In this document: in pieces, positions 49,401 through 56,711 of the stretch
How the letters are laid out: each line of letters begins with the position of its first letter
Numbering within the stretch: position 1 is the stretch's first letter
Source: Manis javanica
Lineage: Eukaryota > Chordata > Mammalia > Pholidota > Manidae
NCBI RefSeq assembly: GCF_040802235.1
Contig: NC_133166.1
Span: 112,792,991-112,856,990 of the forward strand
Direction: 5' to 3'
Length of the DNA: 64,000 nt
Translations under genes and position numbers: made by a program
The notes under the pieces: generated by a model
What the model saw: the letters and a program-made list of their open reading frames with translations, nothing else
Database searches by the model: none
What the model was told of the DNA's origin: nothing

Positions 49401-52400
49401 CTTCCGCACCACCACCCCCTTGCCGACCCCTTCACGCCCCGAGACCACTCTGTCCACGCGGGGCCCTCCAACGGCCACCTCCTCCGTCACGCCTACCAGC
49501 CACCGGGCTACCTCTCCCAGTCACCCAGAGACCACCTCCCCGTCCTCCACCGCCAGGCCAACAGGCACCTCTTCTGCTTCCACACCCAACCCTCTCACGG
49601 GCACACAGTCCTCCGCTCGTCCACAGACGACCACCCAAGCCCACCTCTCCCTCAGCACGGCCAGGACCTCCAGTTCCCCCATCACGCACCTCTCCGCACC
49701 CGTCAGCTCCGGAACCGTGCCCACCCCCCACACCACCCTCTCCCCAAAGCCCACCTCGACAGGAACGGCCACCCCCGCCACTCACACTGCCACCGCCACG
49801 CCAGCCAGGCCGCACACGCGCTTCACCACGCAGCCGGCCCACACGCCTTCTGTCTCCTCCGCCTCCCACTCCACGGGCCCGCCCACGGGCACATCCTTCC
49901 GCACCACCACCCCCTTGCCGACCCCTTCACGCCCCGAGACCACTCTGTCCACGCGGGGACCTCCAACGGCCACCTCCTCCGTCATGCCTACCAGCCACCG
50001 GGTTACCTCCCCCAGCCACCCAGAGACCGCCTCCCCGTCCGCCACCGCCAGGCCACCGGTCCCCTCCGCTACGTCCACTCACAGCCCTCTAACGGGCACA
50101 CACTCCTCCGCCCGGCCACTGACGACGACCCAAGTCCACCGCTCCGTCAGCACGGCCAGGACCTCCAGCTCCGTCTCACACCTCTCAACTCCTGTCATCT
50201 CTGAAACCACGGCAGCCCCTCACACCACCCTCTCCCCCAAGCCCACCGCGACAGGAACGGCGACCCCCGCCACTCACACTGCCACGGCCACGCCAGCCAG
50301 GCCCCACACGCGCTTCACCACGCAGCCGCCCCACACGCCTTCTGTCTCCTCCGCCTCCCACTCCACGGGCCCGCCCACGGGCACATCCTTCCGCACCACC
50401 ACCCCCTTGCCGACCCCTTCACGCCCCGAGACCACTCTGCCACTCACACTGCCACCGCCACGCCAGCCAGGCCCCACACGCGCTTCCACGCGGGGCCCTC
50501 CAACGGCCACCTCCTCCGTCACGCCTACCAGCCACCGGGCTACCTCTCCCAGTCACCCAGAGACCACCTCCCCGTCCTCCACCGCCAGGCCAACAGGCAC
50601 CTCTTCTGCTTCCACACCCAACCCTCTCACGGGCACACAGTCCTCCGCTCGTCCACAGACGACCACCCAAGCCCACCTCTCCCTCAGCACGGCCAGGACC
50701 TCCAGTTCCCCCATCACGCACCTCTCCGCACCCGTCAGCTCCGGAACCGTGCCCACCCCCCACACCACCCTCTCCCCAAAGCCCACCTCGACAGGAACGG
50801 CCACCCCTGCCACTCACACTGCCACGGCCACGCCAGCCAGGCCGCACACGCGCTTCACCACGCAGCCGGCCCACACGCCTTCTGTCTCCTCCGCCTCCCA
50901 CTCCACGGGCACGTCCTTTCGCACCACCACCTCCGTCCCCTCTCCTGCTCACCGTGAGACCACCTCCATGCCCACCCCTCCTCTCAGCTTGCTCACTGGC
51001 AGCTCCAGTGTCTCCCTTCCTCTTACTGGCTCACATACTGGTTCTTTGTCTACCTTGTCCACTTCCTCCTCCGCTAGTGGCTCCCTCTCACCTCTTCTCT
51101 CTCCCACTGCTTTGCCCTCTTCTCTGCCCACCACATCCCCTTCCCATGTCTCCTCTTATACACCCCATGTCCCCACCTCTAGTACAGTGGGTCATCTGTC
51201 CCCTATCCCAACCACGTCCAGATCTTTGCCCGTCCCTACTGTATCCTCTCCGTCCACCTCCCAGTATACATCTTTTACGACTCGAGTTCCCACACCTGGC
51301 CTCATGTCATCCACTCTGGGGGTGACGACCATCCCAAGTTCGTCAGCCACACACCTCACCAGCAGGCCGCCTGGAAGTCCAGGGCTGCTGACCACTGCTG
51401 TGCTGATCAGCTCTGTCCCTGGGCATGCAAGTTCTTCCCTTTCCACTGCAGTGTCCTTTTCCACCAGAGGCTCCCCAACGCCGTCTCTCATCACATCTCT
51501 GTCCAGCTCCCCAGGTAAGTGTCATCTATGTAGGCGCACGGCCACCCTGGGTGTGCAGCTTCCTCTCAGCCTTGCCTCTCACCTCAGAGAGCACTTTGGG
51601 CCGATCCCATGCAGTGCCCAACTCATCTTGTCCCCTCCCTCTTTCTGATGACCTCCGGGCCATGCTATGCTCCCATGGCCCCCTACATGGTGCTGACATG
51701 TGGTAGGTCATTGTCTCGACTGGCTCTGTGCTCCTCCCTGCTGATTAACCTTCCTTTCTCCTGGGGTCAGCCAGGCAGTGCAGGTTGCTGAGCAGAGACG
51801 GGGCCCCACACACCCAGGCTGGAGCCCCTGCTTGTCCTCTTCCCGCAGCTGCCGTGGAGATGCCTGCGAATGCCAGCGCTCCACCAGCATGCTCTGTTGC
51901 CTGCATAGTGCCTCATCACCCGCAGCCCCATCTGCCTGCACTCTGCCACGTGATGCCTCTTGTCCTCAGGCCCAATCTCAGCCATCCTTGACTGGGCTCC
52001 AGTCCCCTTTCCCCCTCCTCTTGGGCCCAGGCCACTCCATTCTGGCCGAGATGGTTGACTGGCTTCTTGCCCCAGGAGGGCCTTCACCTCTCCACCTCCG
52101 TTTCTGTTGTACATGTGGCTCACCTGCGCCTACCCCCAGCCCCTTCCATTCCCTGCTGCAGTCCTGACCGTCCCTTGTGGTGACTGACCCCTCAGCTGCC
52201 TAGACAGCTGTGCCCTCCAGAGCTCAGAGCAGGCTGACACTGGCAGGGTCTCTGGGCTTCAACGGTTCCCTCACCCCCTCACAGTTCGGAGGTGAAAACA
52301 GCACACACCCCAGCCACCGCTGGGGGCCAAGTGGGCCTGGCAACCAGCAACAGCCCCTGTCCAGGCGTCAGCATTGCAGCCTCCTCCCTCTCCCAGTCTG

Positions 52401-54081
52401 CCCTCCTGCCCCAAGGCCTGCCCAAGTCCACCGTCCACCCTGTCCTCCAGGGACGCCCCCTCCTCCCCATGAGGCTCCCTGCATGCACCTGACCCCCAGG
52501 CTGGCTCCCCTCATGTGCCCTCAGACCTCCCCACACAGCCCTGTCACAGTAACGTTTGTTCTCCGGTGGGACAAAGACTAGGTGTGGGCTCTCCACAAGG
52601 AGGGCCACGAAGCAGGGTGAAGGAACGGGAGGCAAGCTGGGGGTAACAGGAGCCCACAGGACACACCTGGGGCCCCAGACCCGCCAGGCCCTGTATCCCC
52701 ACAAGAGTGCCCCACGGAGGCCATAAGCAGAGGCATGGCAGGGTAAGCAAGGTCCTGTCTGCACTCAGAAACCCTTTAGATTTTTCACTCAAGTCCCAAG
52801 TGCAGTTCCTATGCCAACACCACTCTGCCAACTGCCAGGGCGCCAGGCATCTCACCGACACCTGCCACCCACTGGGATGGACAAAGGCCAGATTTCATGG
52901 CCAGGTTCACACCCCATTCCTCAGGAAGCACAGACCCTTTTTGGGGGTTCCCGTGATGCCATCTGTCCCCTCTGAGGACCCTGACACTCTCCCTTGTCCC
53001 TCCCACAGGTTCTGAGCCCAGTAGACCAGAGACACCTATGCCCACAGGTCGGTGCTGGGCTGGGAAAGGAGGTGGCTGGGGAGGCTAGGGGCCACGTGTG
53101 GTTCCCTCAGGCCCAGGGGTGGGAATGTGCCTTTCCTCTGGGAAGACCCTTCCCCTAAGGAGCTCCCAGTGTGGCTGGCTTTCAGGAAGAAACCCCGAAT
53201 GAGAGCACATCAGGCTCTGTGCCCACGCAATGCTGTGAGGTCTGAGCTCAGAAGGGCTCAGACACGGGGAGATGGCCTGAGGCGGGGGCTGGAGTGGGGG
53301 TGGGGGCCCTAGGCTAGCTCCTTTACTCAACTGAGCCAGTGTAAAAAGTAGGCTTAGAACCCAGGAGTCCAAAATGAGGTATATCATGTCCTTCCCCTGG
53401 GAGTGTCAGCTGCAGACACTGTGCCCTGGGGTTGGCATTGAACCACCCACCTCCCATCCCCAGGAATATGCAGCGTGAGAGAGTTTGAGGAGGAGGTCAC
53501 TTACCAGGGGTGCACAGCCAATGTGACACTGACGCGCTGCGAGGGCACCTGTGCCTCCTCCACCAGGTGAGCCATCGAACCTGGTGGTCTCTCCAGGGAT
53601 GGTGACCTGTCCCTCCTCCTAGCTCTGGGTGGAAGTCAGGCAGGTCCACCACAGGCTCCAGGCCCAGGCAGCATGCTGCCCCTCGGGAACCCGGCCTGCA
53701 CCCTGCGCCAACCGTGCCTGCCTAGGGCAACAGCAGCCCCGTGGCTGACCTCCTGAGAGCAAGGAGGCCAGCAATGGCAGGCCGTGCCTCTGAGGGTCCC
53801 ACCGGGGGCTGGGTCCCACCCTGGTCTGGCATGGCTGGGGAGGGTCGGGAACACTCCCAACGCAGGGCCCTGACCTGCGCTGTCTGCTGTGGCTTCTTTG
53901 CAGCTTCAACATCAACACCAACCAAGTGGACACACACTGTGGCTGCTGCTACCCCGTCAGCTCCTATGAGAAACAGCTGGTGCTGCCCTGCCCAGACCCC
54001 AAAGTGCAGGGACAGCAGCTTGTGCTCCCCCTGCTGGTGTTCAGCAGCTGCGCATGCAGCCCCCAGCACTGCGGAGACTAG
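29324..54081 (+). CDS. MUC6: Gastric gel-forming mucin MUC6, complete gene (33 coding exons)
   Basis: Secreted gel-forming mucin of stomach and duodenal glands; its D domains drive disulfide multimerisation and its Ser/Thr-rich centre carries O-glycans. I chained 33 exons (coordinates in the domain entries). Every junction is GT-AG and every phase agrees, giving 13,974 nt and 4,657 residues. Domain order is signal peptide, VWD1-C8-TIL, VWD2-C8-TIL, VWD3-C8, PTS region, cystine knot. MUC2, MUC5AC and MUC5B have D4, C and CysD domains; their absence here is diagnostic of MUC6. The chosen ATG sits about 110 bp downstream of a TATA box and opens a leucine-rich signal peptide. The D domains, the exon count of 33 and the flanking AP2A2 all match human MUC6 as I remember it. 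Splice sites are read from sequence, not from transcripts. The weakest are the exon 24 donor and the small exons 28 and 31. Confidence 0.95.
31852..32811 (+). CDS. MUC6: MUC6 exons 3-6: first von Willebrand D domain (D1)
   Basis: Exons are 31852-32092, 32162-32288, 32527-32614 and 32702-32811, residues about 40-228. The domain opens with CSTWGTSHFSTFDGHTYDFS, the usual VWD start with its Cys-Ser-Thr-Trp-Gly and Phe-Asp-Gly core. It contains the CGLCG motif in exon 5 (LCGLCGDFDG). CGLC motifs are thiol-isomerase-like sites implicated in disulfide multimerisation of VWF and mucins. All four exons join in frame and read through without a stop. Confidence 0.93.
32968..33907 (+). CDS. MUC6: MUC6 exons 7-9: C8-1 and TIL-1 cysteine-rich modules
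   Basis: Exons are 32968-33175, 33354-33476 and 33787-33907, residues about 229-379. Exon 7 is a C8 module (RTCSRLLTLVSPECSV onward). Exon 8 is a trypsin-inhibitor-like module, with Cys spacing in CPANQVYQECGEACTRTCSN followed by CTFGCFCPEG. Exon 9 continues through NHTCVPVTQCPC and ends in phase 2 inside a Cys codon. NHT is a potential N-glycosylation site. Confidence 0.92.
34043..35183 (+). CDS. MUC6: MUC6 exons 10-14: second von Willebrand D domain (D2)
   Basis: Exons are 34043-34181, 34268-34372, 34494-34566, 34655-34792 and 35022-35183, residues about 380-584. The domain begins at CSLEGGSFVTTFDARHYRFH. The position equivalent to CGLCG reads RGLCGTFNGD, so the first cysteine of the CGLC pair is absent. 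Human MUC6 D2 has the same R-G-L-C arrangement as I recall, so this is a family trait and not damage. Exon 14 runs through to DPCSMSQLN. Confidence 0.93.
35273..36904 (+). CDS. MUC6: MUC6 exons 15-20: C8-2, TIL-2 and cysteine-rich E-type modules
   Basis: Exons are 35273-35367, 35469-35601, 35730-35979, 36068-36120, 36208-36317 and 36753-36904, residues about 585-849. Exons 15-16 carry a C8 module (CVYQACNYEETFPYICAAL). Exon 17 holds a TIL module starting IPCTGNQTFSYDSQAC. Exons 19-20 contain a third TIL-like module (CEPGCVCAKGLYEN, CVPPEECPCEF). At 36841 the string GTGAGT occurs inside exon 20 but is not used as a donor: the reading frame and the Cys-Glu-Phe match to the family both run through it. 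Confidence 0.92.
37063..38256 (+). CDS. MUC6: MUC6 exons 21-24: third von Willebrand D domain (D3)
   Basis: Exons are 37063-37204, 37281-37391, 37748-37933 and 38017-38256, residues about 850-1075. The VWD core CTLYGEGHVLTFDGQRFAFN starts the domain, and the motif ALCGLCGNYNGN in exon 24 restores the CGLC pair. In VWF and MUC2 the D3 region forms the N-terminal intermolecular disulfides, and that role is inferred here. The exon 24 donor is the poor CAG|GTTGGC; the frame and the following exon support it. Confidence 0.92.
38422..39230 (+). CDS. MUC6: MUC6 exons 25-27: C8-3 and cysteine-rich linker before the mucin domain
   Basis: Exons are 38422-38578, 38773-38916 and 39168-39230, residues about 1076-1196. 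Exon 25 is the end of the C8 module (YYEACVRDACGCDTGGDCEC). Exon 26 carries YCGFYNTHTQ and CTWHYQPCLCPG. Exon 27 is the short module GCYNCSQDEYFDQDEG ending CVPC. NCS is a potential N-glycosylation site. After this point cysteine disappears and the sequence becomes Pro/Thr/Ser-rich. Confidence 0.92.
39634..40253 (+). CDS. MUC6: MUC6 exons 28-29: start of the Pro/Thr/Ser mucin region
   Basis: Exon 28 is 39634-39666 (33 bp, LPPLTTPPPST) and exon 29 is 40041-40253 (213 bp). Both begin and end in phase 1, so either could be skipped without losing the frame. Exon 29 reads as a non-repetitive PTS stretch, including TTGLLSSPGPSASSP, which resembles the segment before the human tandem repeats. Intron 28 (39667-40040) shows nothing else. 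Confidence 0.8.
40254..41695 (+). other. MUC6 intron 29 with decayed Thr/Pro-rich sequence
   Basis: This is a 1,442-bp intron, strongly A/C-rich and G-poor on the coding strand in its second half, like the mucin exon that follows. One sense frame from about 40930 reads ATVSMGTTQPTTPLSKDTQP and continues with Thr/Pro/Gln before a stop near 41050. Other short PTS-like pieces lie in different frames. In-frame stops, including TGA at 41674, exclude it from exon 30. It may be former mucin exon sequence. Confidence 0.5.
41696..51514 (+). CDS. MUC6: MUC6 exon 30: giant 9.8-kb tandem-repeat mucin exon
   Basis: This single exon of 9,819 bp encodes residues 1,279-4,551 and is mostly Thr, Ser and Pro for dense O-glycosylation. 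The 5' end is fixed by a frame stop (TGA 41674-41676) followed by the acceptor CTCCCCACAG ending at 41695, which restores phase 1 exactly. The 3' end is AGCTCCCCAG|GTAAGT. Three parts are seen: a 62-residue leader richer in Lys and Glu (41696-41880), 18 tandem units (41881-50853), and a unique Ser-rich tail of about 220 residues. The tail contains YTSFTTRVPTPGLMSSTLGV, which matches the human MUC6 tail. There is one cysteine in the whole exon, at codon 47425-47427, inside a small insertion. No N-glycosylation sequon appears in the repeats, because Asn is followed by Pro. Confidence 0.93.
47425..47466 (+). repeat. 42-bp insertion in an A unit that adds the exon's only cysteine
   Basis: Relative to other A units, 42 bp are added after the CGC CCC codons. 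The inserted DNA resembles a neighbouring stretch of the unit read in another frame: CAGACCACTCTGTCCACGCG normally encodes ETTLSTR-like residues, but here gives PDHSVHA. Translation of the insert is CPDHSVHATTPSRP, and the following Glu codon is Lys. Confidence 0.9.
50440..50484 (+). repeat. 45-bp insertion copied from a unit junction, read in a different frame
   Basis: Between ACTCTG and TCCACGCGG of the last A unit, 45 bp are added. The insert is identical over 45/45 bases to 48296-48340, the only B-to-A junction I find that combines the same two diagnostic bases. In its source it encodes a THTATATPARPHTR segment. Here it is shifted and reads PLTLPPPRQPGPTRA. Confidence 0.9.
53009..53047 (+). 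CDS. MUC6: MUC6 exon 31: short PTS spacer exon
   Basis: A 39-bp exon between TCCCACAG and GTCGGT, phase 1 at both ends, encoding SEPSRPETPMPTG. It keeps the frame between the giant exon and the cystine knot and has PTS composition. Skipping it would leave the frame intact, so its use needs transcript support. Intron 30 (51515-53008, about 1.5 kb) is C-rich and shows no further exon that I can support. Confidence 0.7.
53464..54081 (+). CDS. MUC6: MUC6 exons 32-33: C-terminal cystine-knot (CK) domain and stop
   Basis: Exon 32 is 53464-53566 and exon 33 is 53904-54081, ending with TAG at 54079-54081. Together they encode about 93 residues with 11 cysteines: CSVREFEEEVTYQGC, RCEGTC, HCGCC, LPCPDP and the terminal CACSPQHCGD. 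This is the CTCK dimerisation domain. It follows the mucin region directly, with no D4, B or C domains, which is the MUC6 arrangement. NVT is a potential N-glycosylation site, also present in human MUC6. Confidence 0.95.
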
Positions 54082-54486
54082 TGGGCAGAGCCCCAGTCCC
54101 CCAGCTTGCTGTGCTCAGCAGCCCACTTCCTGGCCACAAGTCACAGCCTGGAAGAGCCCTCAGACACGGCTCACTTGGATGCCTGAGGGAAAGGGGCTTC
54201 CAGGCAGTTCCTGCCCCAGCCCAGCAGGCTGCAAGAACAGCCAGCTTGGGCCACACGGGGCACATCCTGGCCGTGCCCATCAGCCACCCACACAGTGTCC
54301 CAGCCTTTGGAAGCAGCCACCTAGCCCTGATGGAGCGGGATCCTGGAAACAGCCCAAGGAGCAAACCCTGCGGCGGGGGTGCCTGGGGACAGGGGTCACA
54401 GCAGGGCAGGCAGCACAAGGGAGGGAAGGTGGCAGAAGGGCAAACACAGGCATTGTGCACGACAAGGCCGCCCAGAACGGATGACA

Positions 54487-54492
54487 AATAAA
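54487..54492 (+). terminator. MUC6 polyadenylation signal
   Basis: AATAAA lies 406 bp after the stop codon and is the first such hexamer downstream. Cleavage would be expected 10-30 bp later, giving a 3' UTR of about 430 nt. Confidence 0.8.
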
Positions 54493-54509
54493 GTGGCACT
54501 GGCACAGGC

Positions 54510-56429
54510 ACAGAGGCTGGCTCTTGAGCTCTGCTGTGTTGTCTCCCACGCTCCTCAGGCATTCGCCAGCCCCCGGACCCATGCCTGGCCCATACCCACC
54601 CTGGCACCATTCTAGGCCAGGAGAGGAGGCACCACAGGCCCTGCACCCACCCTTCCCCTCCAGGGTCCCTCCCGCGCTCAGGACTCTCCCACGAAGCCCT
54701 CTGTCCTGTGGGAGCCTGTGCCTGCTCTGTGGCTGGGTCACCCGCTGTGAGCTCAGCGGGCTTGTTCCCCAGGAAGGAAACCCTGGACCCGACTGTCCCT
54801 TAGACCCAAGAAGGCAGGACCCTGCCACCCAGTGCAGAGCAGGAAGACCCCAAGCCAGGCAGCAGCACCCTCCAGGGGAGTCCACACTCCCTGGGGCAGG
54901 CTGCACCACACACCCTGAGACAACGTACACAGCCACAGGCACACCAGCCCAGACGCACCCACGCCTCCACCCCGGGACCCAGGCAGGTGCTCTGGAGGCT
55001 GTGCCCCCATCCAGGACAGGCGCTGTGCCTATGCCATCCATGCTCCATGGCCACACAGCCTGCAGTATGAGACCCTGAGGGGCATACAGCATGCTTTTCC
55101 CTCCAAAGACAACACACGCGCCCCAGTCACTACACCTGCACTCCCCTTCCTGGGAAGGGAGCTTTGCTGGGGACCCTCACCCACAGCAGCACACAGATGA
55201 AGGCTGGCAGAGCCGCCACATGCCTTGCTCCAGGGAGGGGGTCAATGAACACTGGAACACCACTTAGCTGGCAGCCAGCAGCTTGGACAAAAGCATGAAG
55301 GCTGCCACTTTGGTGGCATGGCCCCATAGAGGATCTGAGACATAGACCCAGTGCTGCCAGGCACTTGTATTGCCATACATGGGCTCCAGGAGACACAGAA
55401 GCAAGCACGGAAGGCACTGGTCACTCAGATCAACATAGGTCATGGGCCATGTACCACAGGAGCTACATGAACCTTGAGTGGGGTGTGTGCAGGATGGCAG
55501 GGATACTAGCCACACTGCCCTGCCATGGCACCAGTACTCAGCCTGCTAGCAATACCGTAAGCTGCCTCCCCGGGATGCATGCCATGCTGCCCATGCCCAC
55601 ACTCCTCACTGCCCCACACTGGGTCCTCTTGTGAAACAGAGGGACAGCCGAGGGCTCTGGCTCCTCCTAGGCTCCTCAAGGCATGCCAGCGTGTGTCTAC
55701 CACCCACCCACAGCATCACCCCCACTCAGCTCTGCCCTAATATCAACCATCTCAAGGTGCAGACCTACAGCCTTGTGCCAGTGTCAAAAACTGAGCAACA
55801 AGAGCAGTGTGGCACCTGCTCACCCTCGGCATGCTACTTCCTGAGCATACACACAGCTCAGCCTCTGCAGACACCAACGCCTGTGCCACCCCAGACCACG
55901 ACTGCTACCCTGGGGAAACAGCACCAACAGGTTAAGGCCACTGTATGGGCAAGAGGCCAGCTCCCCTTCTAGAATCTCCACCACCAGCCCACATCTAACC
56001 CTCCAATCATAAACAGAACCAGTCCTTAGCCACTATGGTGACAGTGAGGTCTCAGACTGCCCAGCAGCATCACAAATACCCCGTGAGAACACAGGACTGG
56101 GCAAAGAACAGTTATATCCAGCCAAGACGTGTGGTTGTGTCAACAGTCACTAAAAACAAAAATGTTTCTAATTCCACATTTAGAACACTGCCCCACAAGA
56201 CACCCGCCCACACAGCTGCAAGCCTGCATGCTCGGCACTCCCGCAGCCAGCGCCCCAAGGATGGCACCCAGGGCCAACCACCTGCCATAAAAGCCAAAAG
56301 CTTAGTGAAGATACGGCCCCACTGCAGACAAGAGTCAGCAATGAACTGTCAGCAGCAGAGCAGTGGCATCTTGATAACACTTGACAGCATTTCAAAAACA
56401 TCTCCATTTTCATTCAAACTTGATTTCCC
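54510..56429. other. Convergent interval between MUC6 and AP2A2 3' ends
   Basis: About 2 kb with no coding signal on either strand. It may include unannotated AP2A2 3' UTR. Open frames here lack family similarity. Confidence 0.5.
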
Positions 56430-56435
56430 TTTAAT
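56430..56435 (-). terminator. Possible AP2A2 polyadenylation signal
   Basis: On the minus strand, ATTAAA occurs 277 bp after the AP2A2 stop. No AATAAA is seen between the stop and the MUC6 3' end. The true 3' UTR may be longer and end elsewhere. Confidence 0.3.
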
Positions 56436-56711
56436 CTGCAGATGTGACCACAGAATTGTCTTCATTTCTGTAGGAACCGATCCCAGACCCATGTTCCCTC
56501 CTCTGCCTCGGCAGCTGTGCAGGCTCAGCCTTTCCCTCTTCCACAGCACCCTGGCATCCTGTCCCTGCCCAGGACACGGTCTGAGTGGCAGGCTGAGAGG
56601 CCATGTGCCACGCTGTGTGGATGGGGCATTCTCTGCAGCACGGTCGTGAAGACAGACGATAGAGATGAGGAGCAGTGCACACAGGCAAGCCTGATGCTCC
56701 GTTCTCGCTGG

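Larger units (their letters stand above)
41881..50853 (+). repeat. MUC6 coding tandem array: 18 units of two alternating types
   Basis: Units begin at TTCACCACGCAG. Type A is 495 bp (165 residues) and type B is 492 bp (164 residues). Starts are 41881 A, 42376 A, 42871 B, 43363 A, 43858 B, 44350 A, 44845 B, 45337 A, 45832 B, 46324 A, 46819 B, 47311 A (+42 bp), 47848 B, 48340 A, 48835 B, 49327 A, 49822 B and 50314 A (+45 bp). The total is 8,973 bp. A and B share their first third and last quarter. B differs by SSVMPTSHRVTSPS, PETASPSATARPPVPSAT, VHRSVSTAR and ISETTAAPHTT. Copies of the same type differ at only a few bases. The unit is homologous to the longer human MUC6 unit (169 residues as recalled), for example TSFRTTTPLPTPSRPETTL. 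Confidence 0.96.

Noticed and set aside
41881-50853. CRISPR-like or satellite DNA interpretation of the array
   Set aside because: Units are about 495 bp, open in one frame, and flanked by correct splice sites in a mucin gene.
41986-50952. Periodic minus-strand ORFs of 145, 98, 86 and 67 codons (Gly/Arg/Val-rich)
   Set aside because: They recur at the repeat period and are antisense shadows of the stop-poor mucin repeats.
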